Positions 1 through 10,012 of a stretch of 64,000 nt of DNA are shown here, piece after piece. Both the position numbers and the translations under genes were made by a program. Origin of the DNA: Fidelibacterota bacterium (GTDB taxonomy: Bacteria > Fidelibacterota > Marinisomatia > Marinisomatales > TCS55); NCBI GenBank assembly GCA_014239435.1, contig JAAZYX010000003.1:1-64000 (forward strand), given 5' to 3'. The notes under the pieces are model-generated. The model saw only the letters and a program-made list of their open reading frames with translations, had not been told where the DNA came from and made no database searches. How positions within the stretch are numbered: the first letter of the stretch is position 1; every line of letters begins with the position of its first letter.

Positions 1-283
1 CACCCGACTATGTGGGTGTCTCTTTTATTTCCAACGGTACACCCCCTAAAAGGTGTTTTGGGTTGAGATTTTAGGTTGAAAAACATAATCTCGTTTGGTT
101 GAGTTGAGGTGTGTGTGCGTTATATATATAAGGGCGTATTCAGACAACATCACCACACACAACTATTTGGGTAAAGGGTCAATATATGCTACGGATACGG
201 GGCGTGTACCCATGTGTGTACCACAAATCCGTGTACCCTTTTTGTATAAGTGAGGTATAACCCTGAATACTTCTGATAAAACA
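1..283. other. Non-coding stretch beside tRNA genes
   Basis: I see no convincing reading frame here. The stretch holds a small hairpin at the left edge (CACCC...GGGTG, 1-18), a TA-rich tract near 121-130, and four copies of the heptamer GTGTACC: 204-210, 216-222, 231-237 and an inverted copy at 36-42. It lies just beyond the 3' end of tRNA-Pro, where integrative elements often insert, but no integrase is visible. Confidence 0.5.
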
Positions 284-309
284 AAAGCCCCTCAATAAAG
301 AAGGGCTTT
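284..309 (-). terminator. Rho-independent terminator for the tRNA transcript
   Basis: AAAGCCC at 284-290 pairs with GGGCTTT at 303-309. Read on the minus strand the hairpin is followed by a T-rich run (TTTTGTTTT). It lies directly downstream of the two minus-strand tRNA genes. Confidence 0.7.
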
Positions 310-337
310 GTCTCGGTTCACAGAGATTCACCGTCTG

Positions 338-412
338 TCGGGGTGAGAGGATTCGAACCTCCGACCCCCTGCTCCCAAAGCAGGTGCGCTAACCGGGCTG
401 CGCTACACCCCG
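338..412 (-). tRNA. tRNA-Pro (TGG)
   Basis: The minus strand folds as a cloverleaf. The 7-bp acceptor stem pairs CGGGGTG with CACCCCG, with discriminator A at 338. The anticodon loop TTTGGGA gives anticodon TGG between paired CCTGC/GCAGG arms, and the T loop is TTCGAAT. CCA is not encoded. It is followed by the terminator at 284-309 and lies 52 bp from tRNA-His on the same strand, so the two are probably cotranscribed. Confidence 0.93.
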
Positions 413-464
413 AAATTATAATCTCTTTTTCAAAAAACCGTCACTCGTCACTCAAAACTAAAAG

Positions 465-539
465 GGTGAGCGATGGGACTTGAACCCACGGCCTCCTGGG
501 CCACAACCAGGTGCTCTAACCAGCTGAGCTACGCCCACC
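465..539 (-). tRNA. tRNA-His (GTG)
   Basis: The minus strand folds as a cloverleaf with acceptor GTGGGCG paired to CGCTCAC. The anticodon loop TTGTGGC gives anticodon GTG, flanked by CCTGG/CCAGG, and the T loop is TTCAAGT. An extra 5' G (position -1, base 539) faces a discriminator C, the identity signature of bacterial tRNA-His. It is upstream of tRNA-Pro in the same transcript. Confidence 0.94.
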
Positions 540-641
540 ATTCGACCCATTAAAGGGCGGGCGAAGTTAGCAGTTTATCCAATTCCGAAACAAGATTCAA
601 AAGCAATGAACTTATAGCAGTTAATAAGCGTAATTTTTCTC

Positions 642-2027
642 ATGCATCTTCTTTCAAGATACATCATTCGGCAGCTGACCATGCCGTTTATCTTTTCATT
701 GCTGGTGATTGTGTTTATCCTTTTCACCAATTTCTTCCTCAGAGCAATAGACCGTTTCCTCGGCAAAGGCCTGAACATCCTGACTATTATTGAATATCTC
801 TTTTTAAATCTCGCATGGATTGTGGCACTTGCCGTGCCGATGGCAGTTTTGATTGCGACGCTCATGACATTCGGACGGATGTCCGAAGATAATGAGATTA
901 CGGCCATGCGCACGTCCGGAATCAGCTATCTCAAGATTATTCGTCCCGCAATTTTCTTTGGCACCGTTGTCGCGCTGATGCTCATTTATTTCAACAATTA
1001 CATTTTGCCGGATATGAATTTCCGCGCGCGCCTCCTCTCCGGCGATATCTACCGCAAACGTCCGGACATGAATATCGATCCGGGACACTTCATTGATGAC
1101 ATTCCGGATTACAGTATGATCATTCGTGCTAAGGAAGGCGATTTAATGAAGGATGTCCGCATTTTCAGCAAGTCTCCGGTAGACGCACAAACCAGTATTT
1201 ATTCTGAATCGGGCACACTTCACACGGCCGAGAATACCATTGTGCTCACCTTGTTTGACGGCGAAATTCATGAAATTGACCTCGATGATTTTGGGAATTA
1301 TCGTCGAATAGCGTTTGAAAAACATATCATCAATATTCCGGCAGATGATCTAATACTAATGCGGCGAGATTCCGCGAGCCGACGCGATCGAGAAATGACA
1401 ATTCCAATGATGATCGGCAAACGGAATTCCTATCAAAAGAGGATCGATAAACTTCGCACTCGAATCGGCGCATCTTTTAATAAACTTACCGGGGACAGCC
1501 TTTCACCAAAATCGCTTGACATTGCGTTGAGCGAAGTCGGCATTTTTAAAACAGTTCTTGAAACAGATACTCTTTTCACTGCTGGTGATCTTAAATCCAA
1601 AAGACGTCAAGCCAATCGGCTCGAGCGGCAGCTGAAAAATGAATTCAATTTGATTTCGAGCTACTCGAGAAGTAAAAATAAATACAGCGTAGAAATCCAT
1701 AAAAAAATAACACTGCCAGTAGCATGTATTCTGTTTGCGCTGGTTGGCGGAGCGCTTGGCGTTCTGGTTCGGAAAGGAGGATTTGCCGTAGCCACAGGCC
1801 TCAGCTTTGGATTTTTTCTTATCTATTATATTTTCCTGATTGGCGGTGAGGAAATGGCAGACCGAAACATCATTACGCCGTTTTTGGGCATGTGGTCTCC
1901 CAATATATTTCTCGCTGTCGTCGCCGGATATTTAACTCTCTACACCGTCCGCGAACGGGCACCGCTTCAATTTAATTTTTCGCTGCTCGGACTTTTTCGA
2001 AAACGTGCTGCAGATGAATCCGTCTGA
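642..2027 (+). CDS. LptF/LptG-family lipopolysaccharide export permease
   Basis: A 461-residue YjgP/YjgQ (LptF/LptG) permease, the inner-membrane partner of the LptB ATPase that extracts LPS and passes it to the periplasmic bridge. Hydrophobic segments lie near residues 12-36, 50-80 and 99-122. A beta-rich periplasmic domain follows, then three C-terminal membrane segments from about 355 to 440. The amphipathic N-terminus (MHLLSRYIIRQL) is typical of the family. LptF and LptG cannot be told apart from one gene alone, so no symbol is given. It overlaps the start of the next gene (stop 2025-2027), suggesting translational coupling. No clear Shine-Dalgarno precedes the ATG. Confidence 0.88.
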   Translation: MHLLSRYIIRQLTMPFIFSLLVIVFILFTNFFLRAIDRFLGKGLNILTIIEYLFLNLAWIVALAVPMAVLIATLMTFGRMSEDNEITAMRTSGISYLKIIRPAIFFGTVVALMLIYFNNYILPDMNFRARLLSGDIYRKRPDMNIDPGHFIDDIPDYSMIIRAKEGDLMKDVRIFSKSPVDAQTSIYSESGTLHTAENTIVLTLFDGEIHEIDLDDFGNYRRIAFEKHIINIPADDLILMRRDSASRRDREMTIPMMIGKRNSYQKRIDKLRTRIGASFNKLTGDSLSPKSLDIALSEVGIFKTVLETDTLFTAGDLKSKRRQANRLERQLKNEFNLISSYSRSKNKYSVEIHKKITLPVACILFALVGGALGVLVRKGGFAVATGLSFGFFLIYYIFLIGGEEMADRNIITPFLGMWSPNIFLAVVAGYLTLYTVRERAPLQFNFSLLGLFRKRAADESV

Positions 2028-3315
2028 TCTCGCCGCTAAAAAGCGGGACGGGCAGGTACTCAGCCGATCAGAACTGAGTCCATTTCTCAGCGGTTATGCA
2101 AACGGATCCGTCGCCGATGAGGAAATGATTCCATTCCTCAGGGCCGTTCATACAAATGGAATGGCCGATGAGGAAATTATTATTTTTACAGAACTCATGA
2201 TTGATTCCGGCGAAAAGCTGGATTTTTCACACCTCAATTCTTTCCCTGCCGATAAACATTCTACCGGTGGCGTAGGTGATAAAGTATCCCTGGTGCTTGC
2301 GCCCATTCTTGCGACTTTAGGATTGGCCGTTCCTATGATAGCCGGCCGAAGCCTCGGCCACACCGGCGGAACTTTAGATAAACTGGAGTCGATTCCGGGG
2401 TTTCAAACACAGCTCAGTCTGAATGCCTTCAGGCATCAAGTGGAAACAGTTGGCGCCTGCATCATAGGGCAATCCAAAGAAATTTGTCCTGTGGATAAAC
2501 GCATGTACGCATTACGAGACGTAACCGGCACTATAGATTCCATTCCGCTGATTTGCGGTTCCATAATGAGCAAAAAAATTGCCGAAGGAATTCGCGGTCT
2601 TGTGTTAGATATTAAAGTCGGGAACGGTGCATTTATGAAATCGCTTCAGAATGCACAAGAGCTCGGATCCATGATGATCAAAATCGGAAATCATTTTGGT
2701 GTAAAAACCGAAATTGTGTACTCATCTATGAACCAGCCGCTGGGGGTATTTGCCGGAAACTGGTGCGAAGTAAAAGAATCGGTGGAGTGCCTGCGTGGAA
2801 ACGGTCCGGAAGATACAATGCAGGTTATCATGGAAACGGGTGCTGTTCTGCTTCTGCAATCTCAAGTGGTCTCTACGAAAGAAGAAGCCATTGACTATAT
2901 TTCTAAATCTATTCAATCCGGAACTGCCTACGAAAAATGGATCGAAATGGTAACGGCACAATCCGGTGATTCCTCTGTTTTCGATAGTTTGGAAAAACAG
3001 AATACTCCCGAATGCACATCAGAAATTCTTGCTGAATCTTCCGGGTTTATATCAGAAATGGATACCCTCAGAATCGGAAATGCCGGCATTCCATTGGGCA
3101 TGGGAAGAGCAAATAAAAATGATCAAGTAGATCCGACTTCCGGAATGGAATTCCTCGCAAAAATCGGAGATGAGGTTCAGGAAGGTGAGCCGCTGATACG
3201 TTTATTTAATTCGAACAGGAATGGAATGAATAATGCAAAACCGCTTTTAAATGGTACGGTCGTTATTTCGGAAGATGAGCCGAAACTGCATCAGCTCATT
3301 TTGGGGAAATCTTGA
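2014..3315 (+). CDS. deoA: Pyrimidine-nucleoside / thymidine phosphorylase
   Basis: A nucleoside phosphorylase of about 433 residues that cleaves thymidine or uridine with phosphate to give the base and (deoxy)ribose-1-phosphate. The glycine-rich phosphate-binding segment KHSTGGVGDKVSL and the following GRSLGHTGGTLDKLE signature are both present, as is DVTGTIDSIPLICGSIMSKK. The C-terminus carries the usual GDEVQEGEPL barrel-sandwich-like segment. The ATG at 2014 is preferred; a GTG at 2005 would add three residues. Either start lies inside the preceding permease gene. The length matches the bacterial PYNP family. Whether it prefers thymidine (DeoA) or any pyrimidine nucleoside (Pdp) cannot be decided from sequence. 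Confidence 0.9.
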   Translation: MNPSDLAAKKRDGQVLSRSELSPFLSGYANGSVADEEMIPFLRAVHTNGMADEEIIIFTELMIDSGEKLDFSHLNSFPADKHSTGGVGDKVSLVLAPILATLGLAVPMIAGRSLGHTGGTLDKLESIPGFQTQLSLNAFRHQVETVGACIIGQSKEICPVDKRMYALRDVTGTIDSIPLICGSIMSKKIAEGIRGLVLDIKVGNGAFMKSLQNAQELGSMMIKIGNHFGVKTEIVYSSMNQPLGVFAGNWCEVKESVECLRGNGPEDTMQVIMETGAVLLLQSQVVSTKEEAIDYISKSIQSGTAYEKWIEMVTAQSGDSSVFDSLEKQNTPECTSEILAESSGFISEMDTLRIGNAGIPLGMGRANKNDQVDPTSGMEFLAKIGDEVQEGEPLIRLFNSNRNGMNNAKPLLNGTVVISEDEPKLHQLILGKS

Positions 3316-3316
3316 T

Positions 3317-5437
3317 TTAGTACCCTCGGTGAATCTTACACGTTTGGGTCGGCTGAGTATTGTCAATAAAGACTTCCAGTGTAGATTCCACCGGACAAAA
3401 TTCCGTCGGCACCAGTTTGGAAATGGAACAAATCTTCATTTCAATTATGGATTCCGGACGTTCGAATCCCATCCGTTTATATCCTAGTGTATCATGCGCA
3501 TCGCGCATAAATCTCGCCCAAACGGGCAGTGCTGCTTTACTGCCGTCCTGCCCTTTGCCAAGGCTTACTCTGGCATCGTCCACTCCGGTCCACACGCCGG
3601 CAGTAATAAACGGAGAAAAGCCAACAAACCACGCGTCCGTCCAACCTTGAGTTGTGCCGGTCTTTCCGGCCGCGGGATGATAAAAATGATATTTCCACCG
3701 CGAGCTTCCTCCTGTCCCTCGGTCCATAACAGTCTGCATTAAATTTGTCATCATATACGCCGTTTCTGAACTCAGCACTTCATTCTTAATTGGCCTGTAT
3801 TCCTTCAAAACGCTTCCAAATCGGTCTTCAATTCTGGTAATAGCAAACGGCTCATTGTGTACGCCTTTATTCGAAAAGATAGCATAAGCGCCTACCATTT
3901 CCAGTAGATAGACTTCTGATGTTCCAAGAGCAATCGCATCCACGGCTCGTATGTCGGTGGATATTCCCATCCGCTGCGCTGTTTTTTTAACCTGTGGCGC
4001 CGGCGCCAATCCTTTTTGCACCATTCGGACAGATATCAGATTTAGGGATCGGCGTAATCCTTCGCGCATTGTGGTGAGTCCACCGGTTTTCCCGTCATAA
4101 TTTCTCGGTTTCCATTTCACCCATTCACCGTTAGCATTCTGGACATTCAGAACTACCGGCTGATTCTGAAGCTGCTCCGTTACCGTATATCCGTTTTCAA
4201 TCGCAGTTGCGTACACCATCGGCTTAAAAACAGAACCCGGTTGGCGCTTCGCCTGAATGGCACGGTTGAACTGGTCGGTATAATCCGGCCTTCCGCCTAC
4301 CATCGCTAAGATAGCGCCCGTCTTGGAATCAATCGCAACAAAAGCAGACTGAACCAAAAGCTGGGTCCGCAAATCCTTATAAAGCTCCGCCTTACCTTCC
4401 AACATCATTTTGACCGTATCCTCCGGAAAAATGGAAAGGTATCCAAGGGTTTCAAATTCCTCTTCATCATTGAACAAACGTTTGTTCAACGCAGATTGAT
4501 TCTTATTAGTAGACTGCATGATAGCCCGTTCGGCGATATCCTGAAGCCGGGAATCAACCGTGGTGTAAATTTTTAATCCGTCCCTGTAAATATTGATGCC
4601 AAGCGACTCATCTTCTTTTTCCAGAATTCTACGGACGTATTCGGTAAAATAAGGCGCTTTTCCTAGAGATTGCTCATTCAGCACGGTTTCCAATGTCATC
4701 GCCCGTGCTTCGGAATACATGGCGGGGGTGATCACTTTTTGGTCCAACATCAACCTTAGGACCGTATCGCGCCTTCGGATAGATCTATCGGGATAGCGAA
4801 CCGGCGTGTACCGCGCAGGCGCCGGAAGCACTCCAACCAAAATTGCGCTTTCGTCCAGTGTTAATTCTTTGGCTTCTTTTCCAAAGTACCGCTTCGCTGC
4901 GGCCTGTACGCCGTACGTCCCATGCCCAAAATGAACGCTGTTCAAATACATTTCAAGAATTTCGTCCTTTGTGTAAGTCCGTTCAATTTGAATTGCGGTG
5001 ATGATTTCTTTTAATTTTCGTGTGATGGTCTTCTTAAATCCAATGGTGTCGTAAAGGTTACGGGCGAGTTGCTGAGTTAGAGAGCTGAATCCCTGAGTAT
5101 AGCTCATAGAAAGTGTATTAATGACAATTGCGCGAAAAACATCTCGTAGCGAAATGCCCCAATGCGATCTAAATCGGCGGTCTTCAGACGCAATCACCGC
5201 ATCCTGCATATATTCCGGTATATCTTTCAAACTGACAAACACACGTTTTTCCAAAAAGAGTTCGTGCAAAACTTTGCCGTCAGAGGAATAAATCCGCGTA
5301 ACTAGATTGGGATCGTAATTCTCAAGCTGTTCGATGGAAGGCAAGTCCCGGGACAGAATAAGCAAATAAATGAGAATAACTGCCGCACAGCCAAAAAGAA
5401 AAATGGTGGATTTTTTAATGATTTGAGTCCAACTCAT
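3317..5437 (-). CDS. mrcA: Penicillin-binding protein 1A (bifunctional transglycosylase/transpeptidase)
   Basis: A 706-residue class A PBP that polymerises lipid II and crosslinks peptidoglycan on the periplasmic face. A membrane anchor lies at about residues 10-28. The GT51 domain has the catalytic Glu85 in VIASEDRRFRSHWG and the TQQLARNLY motif. The transpeptidase domain has the SxxK motif at Ser402 (GSVFKP), an SLN motif in LRRSLNLISVRM, and KTGT in AAGKTGTTQGWTDAWF. The length is slightly short of proteobacterial PBP1A, which has an extra OB domain. Its stop lies one base from the stop of the convergent phosphorylase gene, with no room for a separate terminator. Confidence 0.93.
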   Translation of the reverse strand: MSWTQIIKKSTIFLFGCAAVILIYLLILSRDLPSIEQLENYDPNLVTRIYSSDGKVLHELFLEKRVFVSLKDIPEYMQDAVIASEDRRFRSHWGISLRDVFRAIVINTLSMSYTQGFSSLTQQLARNLYDTIGFKKTITRKLKEIITAIQIERTYTKDEILEMYLNSVHFGHGTYGVQAAAKRYFGKEAKELTLDESAILVGVLPAPARYTPVRYPDRSIRRRDTVLRLMLDQKVITPAMYSEARAMTLETVLNEQSLGKAPYFTEYVRRILEKEDESLGINIYRDGLKIYTTVDSRLQDIAERAIMQSTNKNQSALNKRLFNDEEEFETLGYLSIFPEDTVKMMLEGKAELYKDLRTQLLVQSAFVAIDSKTGAILAMVGGRPDYTDQFNRAIQAKRQPGSVFKPMVYATAIENGYTVTEQLQNQPVVLNVQNANGEWVKWKPRNYDGKTGGLTTMREGLRRSLNLISVRMVQKGLAPAPQVKKTAQRMGISTDIRAVDAIALGTSEVYLLEMVGAYAIFSNKGVHNEPFAITRIEDRFGSVLKEYRPIKNEVLSSETAYMMTNLMQTVMDRGTGGSSRWKYHFYHPAAGKTGTTQGWTDAWFVGFSPFITAGVWTGVDDARVSLGKGQDGSKAALPVWARFMRDAHDTLGYKRMGFERPESIIEMKICSISKLVPTEFCPVESTLEVFIDNTQPTQTCKIHRGY

Positions 5438-5513
5438 ATAAATAATTTACAACAGCACAGTTGGTGTGCCTTGCTCAGAATAAATGATATAGCGTGAAAT
5501 ATTGTTCCGGAAT

Positions 5514-6911
5514 TTATGATTCGTCTTTAGGGTGAATCATATCTTCGGGGTTAACGAGTGTGTCGAATTCCTCTTTAGATAAATATCCGAGTGAAACGAC
5601 AGCATCTTTAAGTGAAGTATTTTCAGCGTGTGCCTTTTTGGCCGCTTCAGCTGCTTTTTCGTAACCGATGTGCGGATTCAGTGCGGTAACCAACATCAGT
5701 GAATCCCTTAAATTTTTGTCAATTCCCGCTTCATTCGCTTCAATTCCATCTACGCAATTTTTGGCAAACGAATCGCAGGAATCCGCAATAAGATTTATGG
5801 ATTGCAATATATTGTAGGCAATAACAGGACGATACACATTCAGTTCGAAATTTCCGCTCGCGCCGGCAATGGAAATGGTCACATCGTTTCCCATAACTTG
5901 CGTGCATACCATGGTCATCGCTTCGCATTGCGTCGGGTTTACCTTGCCCGGCATGATGGATGATCCCGGTTCGTTCGCCGGAAGATTCAATTCGCCAATC
6001 CCTCCCCGGGGACCGCTGGCTAGCCACCGGATGTCATTGGCAATTTTAAATAAACTTCCGGCAAGTGTTTTGAGCGCGGAAGAAAGTTCCACGATAGAAT
6101 CCTGCGCGCCGAGCGCTTCAAATTTGTTAGGTGCAGACCGAAATGGAAGACCGGTAATTCCGGCAATACTTTCCGTGGCTTTATCTGCAAATCCTCTGCG
6201 TGAATTGATGCCGGTACCGACTGCGGTTCCGCCCATGGCAAGTTCATAACAGTGATCCATTGCTTTTTCAATCCTCGATAATCCGTGCGCAAGCTGAGAT
6301 GCGTATCCCGAAAATTCCTGTCCAAGACTAAGCGGAGTAGCGTCTTGAAGATGGGTCCTACCGAGTTTAACAATTTTCGCAAACGAGGTTGCTTTTGCAT
6401 CCAATGATTCCATCAATACTTTCACAGCCGGCACCAAATGATGCGTAGCCGATTCAACAGCAGCGATATTGATTGCAGTCGGAAAAGTATCGTTTGTGGA
6501 TTGACTCATATTGACATGGTCATTGGGATGGACAGGATTTTTGCTGCCAAGCTCACCGCCCATCATTTCAATCGCGCGGTTGGAAATCACCTCATTCACA
6601 TTCATGTTTGTTTGGGTGCCGCTGCCCGTCTGCCAAACAACAAGAGGAAAATGGTCATTGAGTTTTCCTTCAATCACCTCGTCCGCAGCATTGCAGATTG
6701 CATCAGCAATTTCACCATTCAAATCACCATAAGATTGATTTACCGATGCGGCAGCTTTTTTAAGGATTGCGTATGCACGAATCAATTCAACAGGAATCTT
6801 TTCGCCACCGATCTTAAAATTGTCCAGCGATCGTTGTGTTTGTGCGCCGTAATATTTATCTGAAGGCACCTCAATTGTGCCCATACTGTCTTTTTCTTTG
6901 CGCGTGCTCAT
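5514..6911 (-). CDS. fumC: Fumarate hydratase, class II
   Basis: A 465-residue class II (iron-independent) fumarase that interconverts fumarate and L-malate in the TCA cycle. Diagnostic segments are [17 protein letters not shown], the [19 protein letters not shown] segment, the [15 protein letters not shown] active-site loop, and the superfamily signature [15 protein letters not shown]. The length matches FumC. It is followed downstream on the same strand by nothing closer than PBP1A (76 bp). The KorAB genes lie just upstream on the same strand with a 35-bp gap, so the three may form a TCA-cycle transcription unit. Confidence 0.95.
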   Translation of the reverse strand: MSTRKEKDSMGTIEVPSDKYYGAQTQRSLDNFKIGGEKIPVELIRAYAILKKAAASVNQSYGDLNGEIADAICNAADEVIEGKLNDHFPLVVWQTGSGTQTNMNVNEVISNRAIEMMGGELGSKNPVHPNDHVNMSQSTNDTFPTAINIAAVESATHHLVPAVKVLMESLDAKATSFAKIVKLGRTHLQDATPLSLGQEFSGYASQLAHGLSRIEKAMDHCYELAMGGTAVGTGINSRRGFADKATESIAGITGLPFRSAPNKFEALGAQDSIVELSSALKTLAGSLFKIANDIRWLASGPRGGIGELNLPANEPGSSIMPGKVNPTQCEAMTMVCTQVMGNDVTISIAGASGNFELNVYRPVIAYNILQSINLIADSCDSFAKNCVDGIEANEAGIDKNLRDSLMLVTALNPHIGYEKAAEAAKKAHAENTSLKDAVVSLGYLSKEEFDTLVNPEDMIHPKDES

Positions 6912-6946
6912 ATCAGGATTAATTTAAAAAAACCGGAAAGTCAAAA

Positions 6947-7969
6947 TCACTCAACGACCCATGTATCACCTGCATTTAAAAGGGATTCAAGATTGCCTCT
7001 GCCCATTTTTTCTGTCGCAGTATTGATTTGGTCTAGGAGCATTTCATCGTACGAAGGTGCATCTACACTGTATAATACACCTATAGGCTCAGGAAAATCA
7101 TCGTTCGATGTAAAATTCGCCAAGGCAGATGCTAAAACAAAATCGGATTCGTCATGAACGAGTACATCATCCACAGACCACGAGTCACCAATTTCAATCA
7201 CCTCAGGAATATTGCCATCCATTCGAATTCCTTTTTCCTTTTCCGCGCCAAACAGCATCGGCTGTCCGTTTTCGAGCCACAACACAGTTTGTGCTTTGGT
7301 AGCCTTTTCGGTGTACTGGAAAAATGCACCGTCGTTAAAGATATTGCAATTTTGGTAAATTTCAAGAAATGTGCCGCCTTTATGGTTGTAGCACCGCTCA
7401 ATCATCGCCTGTAGGTGTTTGGTTTCTCTATCCAGCGTTCTGGCTACAAAGGTTGCGTCCGCGCCAAGCGCAAGCGCCGGCGGATTGAAGGGGCGGTCCA
7501 GCGAACCCATTGGTGTTGACTTTGTTACTTTTCCGAGCTCGGAGGTTGGTGAATACTGACCTTTGGTAAGCCCGTAAATGCGGTTATTGAATAGTAAAAT
7601 ATTGATGTCCATATTACGGCGAAGCAAATGAATGGTATGATTCCCGCCAATAGAAAGTCCATCACCGTCACCCGTCACCACCCAAACAGATAAATCAGGA
7701 TTTGCCAACTTTACTCCGGAAGCAATTGCAGTTGCCCGGCCGTGAATGGTATGAAATCCGAATGTGTCCATATAATATGGGAATCGGCTTGAGCATCCGA
7801 TGCCGGATACAAAAACAAAATCTTCCTTCTTCCTGCCAAAGGTAGGGAATGTCTTTTGCGCTTGCGCCAAAATTGCGTAATCACCGCATCCTGGACACCA
7901 ACGTACACCTTGATCAGAAGTATAATCCTGCCGGGTTTGTGCCGGCGCTGCCTGTTGTGTTTCTGCCAT
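6947..7969 (-). CDS. korB: 2-oxoglutarate:ferredoxin oxidoreductase, beta subunit
   Basis: The 340-residue TPP-binding beta subunit of a 2-oxoacid:ferredoxin oxidoreductase, which oxidatively decarboxylates 2-oxoglutarate to succinyl-CoA while reducing ferredoxin. The N-terminal RWCPGCGDYAIL and GIGCSSRFPYYMDT supply the cysteines expected to bind a 4Fe-4S cluster. GRATAIASGVKLANPD and GDGDGLSIGGNHTIH form the TPP/Mg site. NNRIYGLTKGQYSPTS is typical of KorB. It starts 2 bp after the stop of the alpha subunit, so the two are surely cotranscribed. The substrate is inferred from family resemblance; pyruvate-specific relatives differ in organisation. Confidence 0.9.
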   Translation of the reverse strand: MAETQQAAPAQTRQDYTSDQGVRWCPGCGDYAILAQAQKTFPTFGRKKEDFVFVSGIGCSSRFPYYMDTFGFHTIHGRATAIASGVKLANPDLSVWVVTGDGDGLSIGGNHTIHLLRRNMDINILLFNNRIYGLTKGQYSPTSELGKVTKSTPMGSLDRPFNPPALALGADATFVARTLDRETKHLQAMIERCYNHKGGTFLEIYQNCNIFNDGAFFQYTEKATKAQTVLWLENGQPMLFGAEKEKGIRMDGNIPEVIEIGDSWSVDDVLVHDESDFVLASALANFTSNDDFPEPIGVLYSVDAPSYDEMLLDQINTATEKMGRGNLESLLNAGDTWVVE

Positions 7970-7971
7970 AA

Positions 7972-9807
7972 TTATTTCACCAATTCTTTTACTGCGTTAA
8001 CAATTTCTCCGGCACCATACGGCCTACCTCTTACGAGATTCAGCCCTTTTGCATCCACGAGATATTCTGCGCGGATTATTTTAATAAGCTGACCGTAATT
8101 GATTTCCGGAATTAGAATTTCCTTAAACTTAATCAGGATTTCTCCCAAATCTTTAGGAAGCGGATTAATCCACCGAATGTGGCAATGCCCAACCTTTTGG
8201 CCGTCTGCAAGCAGACGTTCGGCAGCAGATTTTGCTGCGCCGTACGTTCCACCCCAGCTTAATATCAGCACATCTCCGCTAGATTCTCCAAAAACGGGAG
8301 TATCAGGAATTTCATTTACAATTCGGGCTGTTTTTTCCGCTCGCATGACTGTCATAGTGTGGTGATTCACGGGATCGTAACTCACATTCCCGGTAAGATC
8401 TTCCTTCTCCAACCCGCCAATGCGATGTTCAAGTCCGGCAGTCCCCGGAATTGCCCACGGCCTCCCAAGCGTTTTTTCGTCTCTTTCGTACGCTTTAAAG
8501 GATTCGCTATTTTCAGAAGATTCATAATTCGGTTGAAAGGTTTCCAGTGAATCAACGTCCGGTATTTTCCAGGGTTCCGAGCCGTTTGCGAGATATCCGT
8601 CCGTAAGCAGAATGACCGGCGTCATATATTTAACCGCAATCATGGCAGCTTCATATGCTGCATAAAAACAGTCGCCCGGAGTTTGCGCGGCAATCACCGG
8701 AAGAGGCGCATCTCCGTTCCTTCCGTACATCGCTTGAAAAAGATCAGACTGTTCTGTTTTGGTTGGAAGTCCGGTGCTCGGACCTCCTCTCTGTACATTT
8801 ACAATTACCAACGGAAGTTCTGCAATAACTGCCAGTCCGAGCGCCTCACCTTTCAGCGCAATTCCCGGACCGGAACTTGCCGTAACTGCTAGGCTTCCGG
8901 CAAAGGCGGCGCCGATGGCAGATGTAATACCGGCAATTTCATCTTCTGCCTGAAAAGTTTTGATACCGAAATTTCGCCAAACCGCAAGTTGATGCAGAAT
9001 ATCAGAAGCGGGTGTAATCGGGTAGCCGCCGTAAAATAATGGAATTCCGGATTTTTCTGCCGCTGTAGCCAGTCCGATGCAAGTAGCAAGGTTTCCCGTT
9101 ACATTTCTGTATTTCCCGGCCGGGAGATTTGCTTTATCCACTTTAAAGCGCGTGGTGAAAATTTCAGCTGTTTCTCCATAATTATATCCGGCGTTAAGAG
9201 CCTTCGTATTGGCTTCTACCAGCTCTGGACGTTTCCCAAATTTCTTCTCTAAAAATTTTAAGGTGGGTTCCAATGAACGATCAAACATCCAAAAACAAAC
9301 GCCAAGCGCGAAAAAATTCTTGGTGCGATCCACCAGTTTCGGAGAAAGGTCCAACCCTTCACAAGAATGCTTCACCATTTCACTCATTTTGATACTGTAA
9401 AGTGAGTAGCTTTCTAAACTTCCATTCTCGAGCGGATTTTCTTCATATCCAGCGAATTTCAGATTTTTCGCGGTGAAGGCATTTTCATTAACAATGAGGT
9501 ATCCGCCTTTAGGCAAATCCTGGAGGTGGACTTTAAGCGCCGCAGGATTCATGGCAATCAGGACATCTGGGTCGTCTCCCGGAGTATGAATATCTGTCGA
9601 ACTAAACTGAAGCTGAAAAGCACTAACGCCGGCAAGTGACCCAGCAGGAGCGCGGATCTCAGCGGGGAAGTCTGGCAGTGTGGCCAAATCATTCCCAAAC
9701 TGCGCAGAAGTTTCGGTAAAACGTGTGCCCGTAAGTTGCATTCCATCACCGGAATCACCAGCGAATCGTATGACGACACTTTCTTTTTGTTCAAAATCTT
9801 TTGACAT
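7972..9807 (-). CDS. korA: 2-oxoglutarate:ferredoxin oxidoreductase, fused gamma-alpha subunit
   Basis: A 611-residue alpha subunit in which the gamma domain (about residues 1-190, starting with VIRFAGDSGDGMQLTG) is fused ahead of the pyrimidine-binding alpha domain. The second domain begins near residue 230 with GNLATCIGLATAAEKSGI and continues through YPITPASDILHQLA, which is diagnostic of 2-oxoacid:acceptor oxidoreductases. QRGGPSTGLPTKTEQ is also typical. This gamma-alpha fusion is the usual form in KorAB enzymes. The gene is divergent from the unknown gene at 10013 across a 205-bp gap that presumably holds promoters for both. Confidence 0.92.
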   Translation of the reverse strand: MSKDFEQKESVVIRFAGDSGDGMQLTGTRFTETSAQFGNDLATLPDFPAEIRAPAGSLAGVSAFQLQFSSTDIHTPGDDPDVLIAMNPAALKVHLQDLPKGGYLIVNENAFTAKNLKFAGYEENPLENGSLESYSLYSIKMSEMVKHSCEGLDLSPKLVDRTKNFFALGVCFWMFDRSLEPTLKFLEKKFGKRPELVEANTKALNAGYNYGETAEIFTTRFKVDKANLPAGKYRNVTGNLATCIGLATAAEKSGIPLFYGGYPITPASDILHQLAVWRNFGIKTFQAEDEIAGITSAIGAAFAGSLAVTASSGPGIALKGEALGLAVIAELPLVIVNVQRGGPSTGLPTKTEQSDLFQAMYGRNGDAPLPVIAAQTPGDCFYAAYEAAMIAVKYMTPVILLTDGYLANGSEPWKIPDVDSLETFQPNYESSENSESFKAYERDEKTLGRPWAIPGTAGLEHRIGGLEKEDLTGNVSYDPVNHHTMTVMRAEKTARIVNEIPDTPVFGESSGDVLILSWGGTYGAAKSAAERLLADGQKVGHCHIRWINPLPKDLGEILIKFKEILIPEINYGQLIKIIRAEYLVDAKGLNLVRGRPYGAGEIVNAVKELVK

Positions 9808-10012
9808 AATTGGAATTTTCTTTTCGTTATAAATGGATGGCTAAGCGGATACCCTCTGCCCATTCGTAGGTTGCATTTTCGCCGGCTCTGTTTCTTTTCT
9901 GGACATGACCAAGTCAGCAATTTACCAAGTTCAAATCACTCTGCGCAACGGGTTCTCATATTATTTACAGCACATTGCTTTCTGATATCAGGATTGGTAA
10001 AATCAGGCTATT

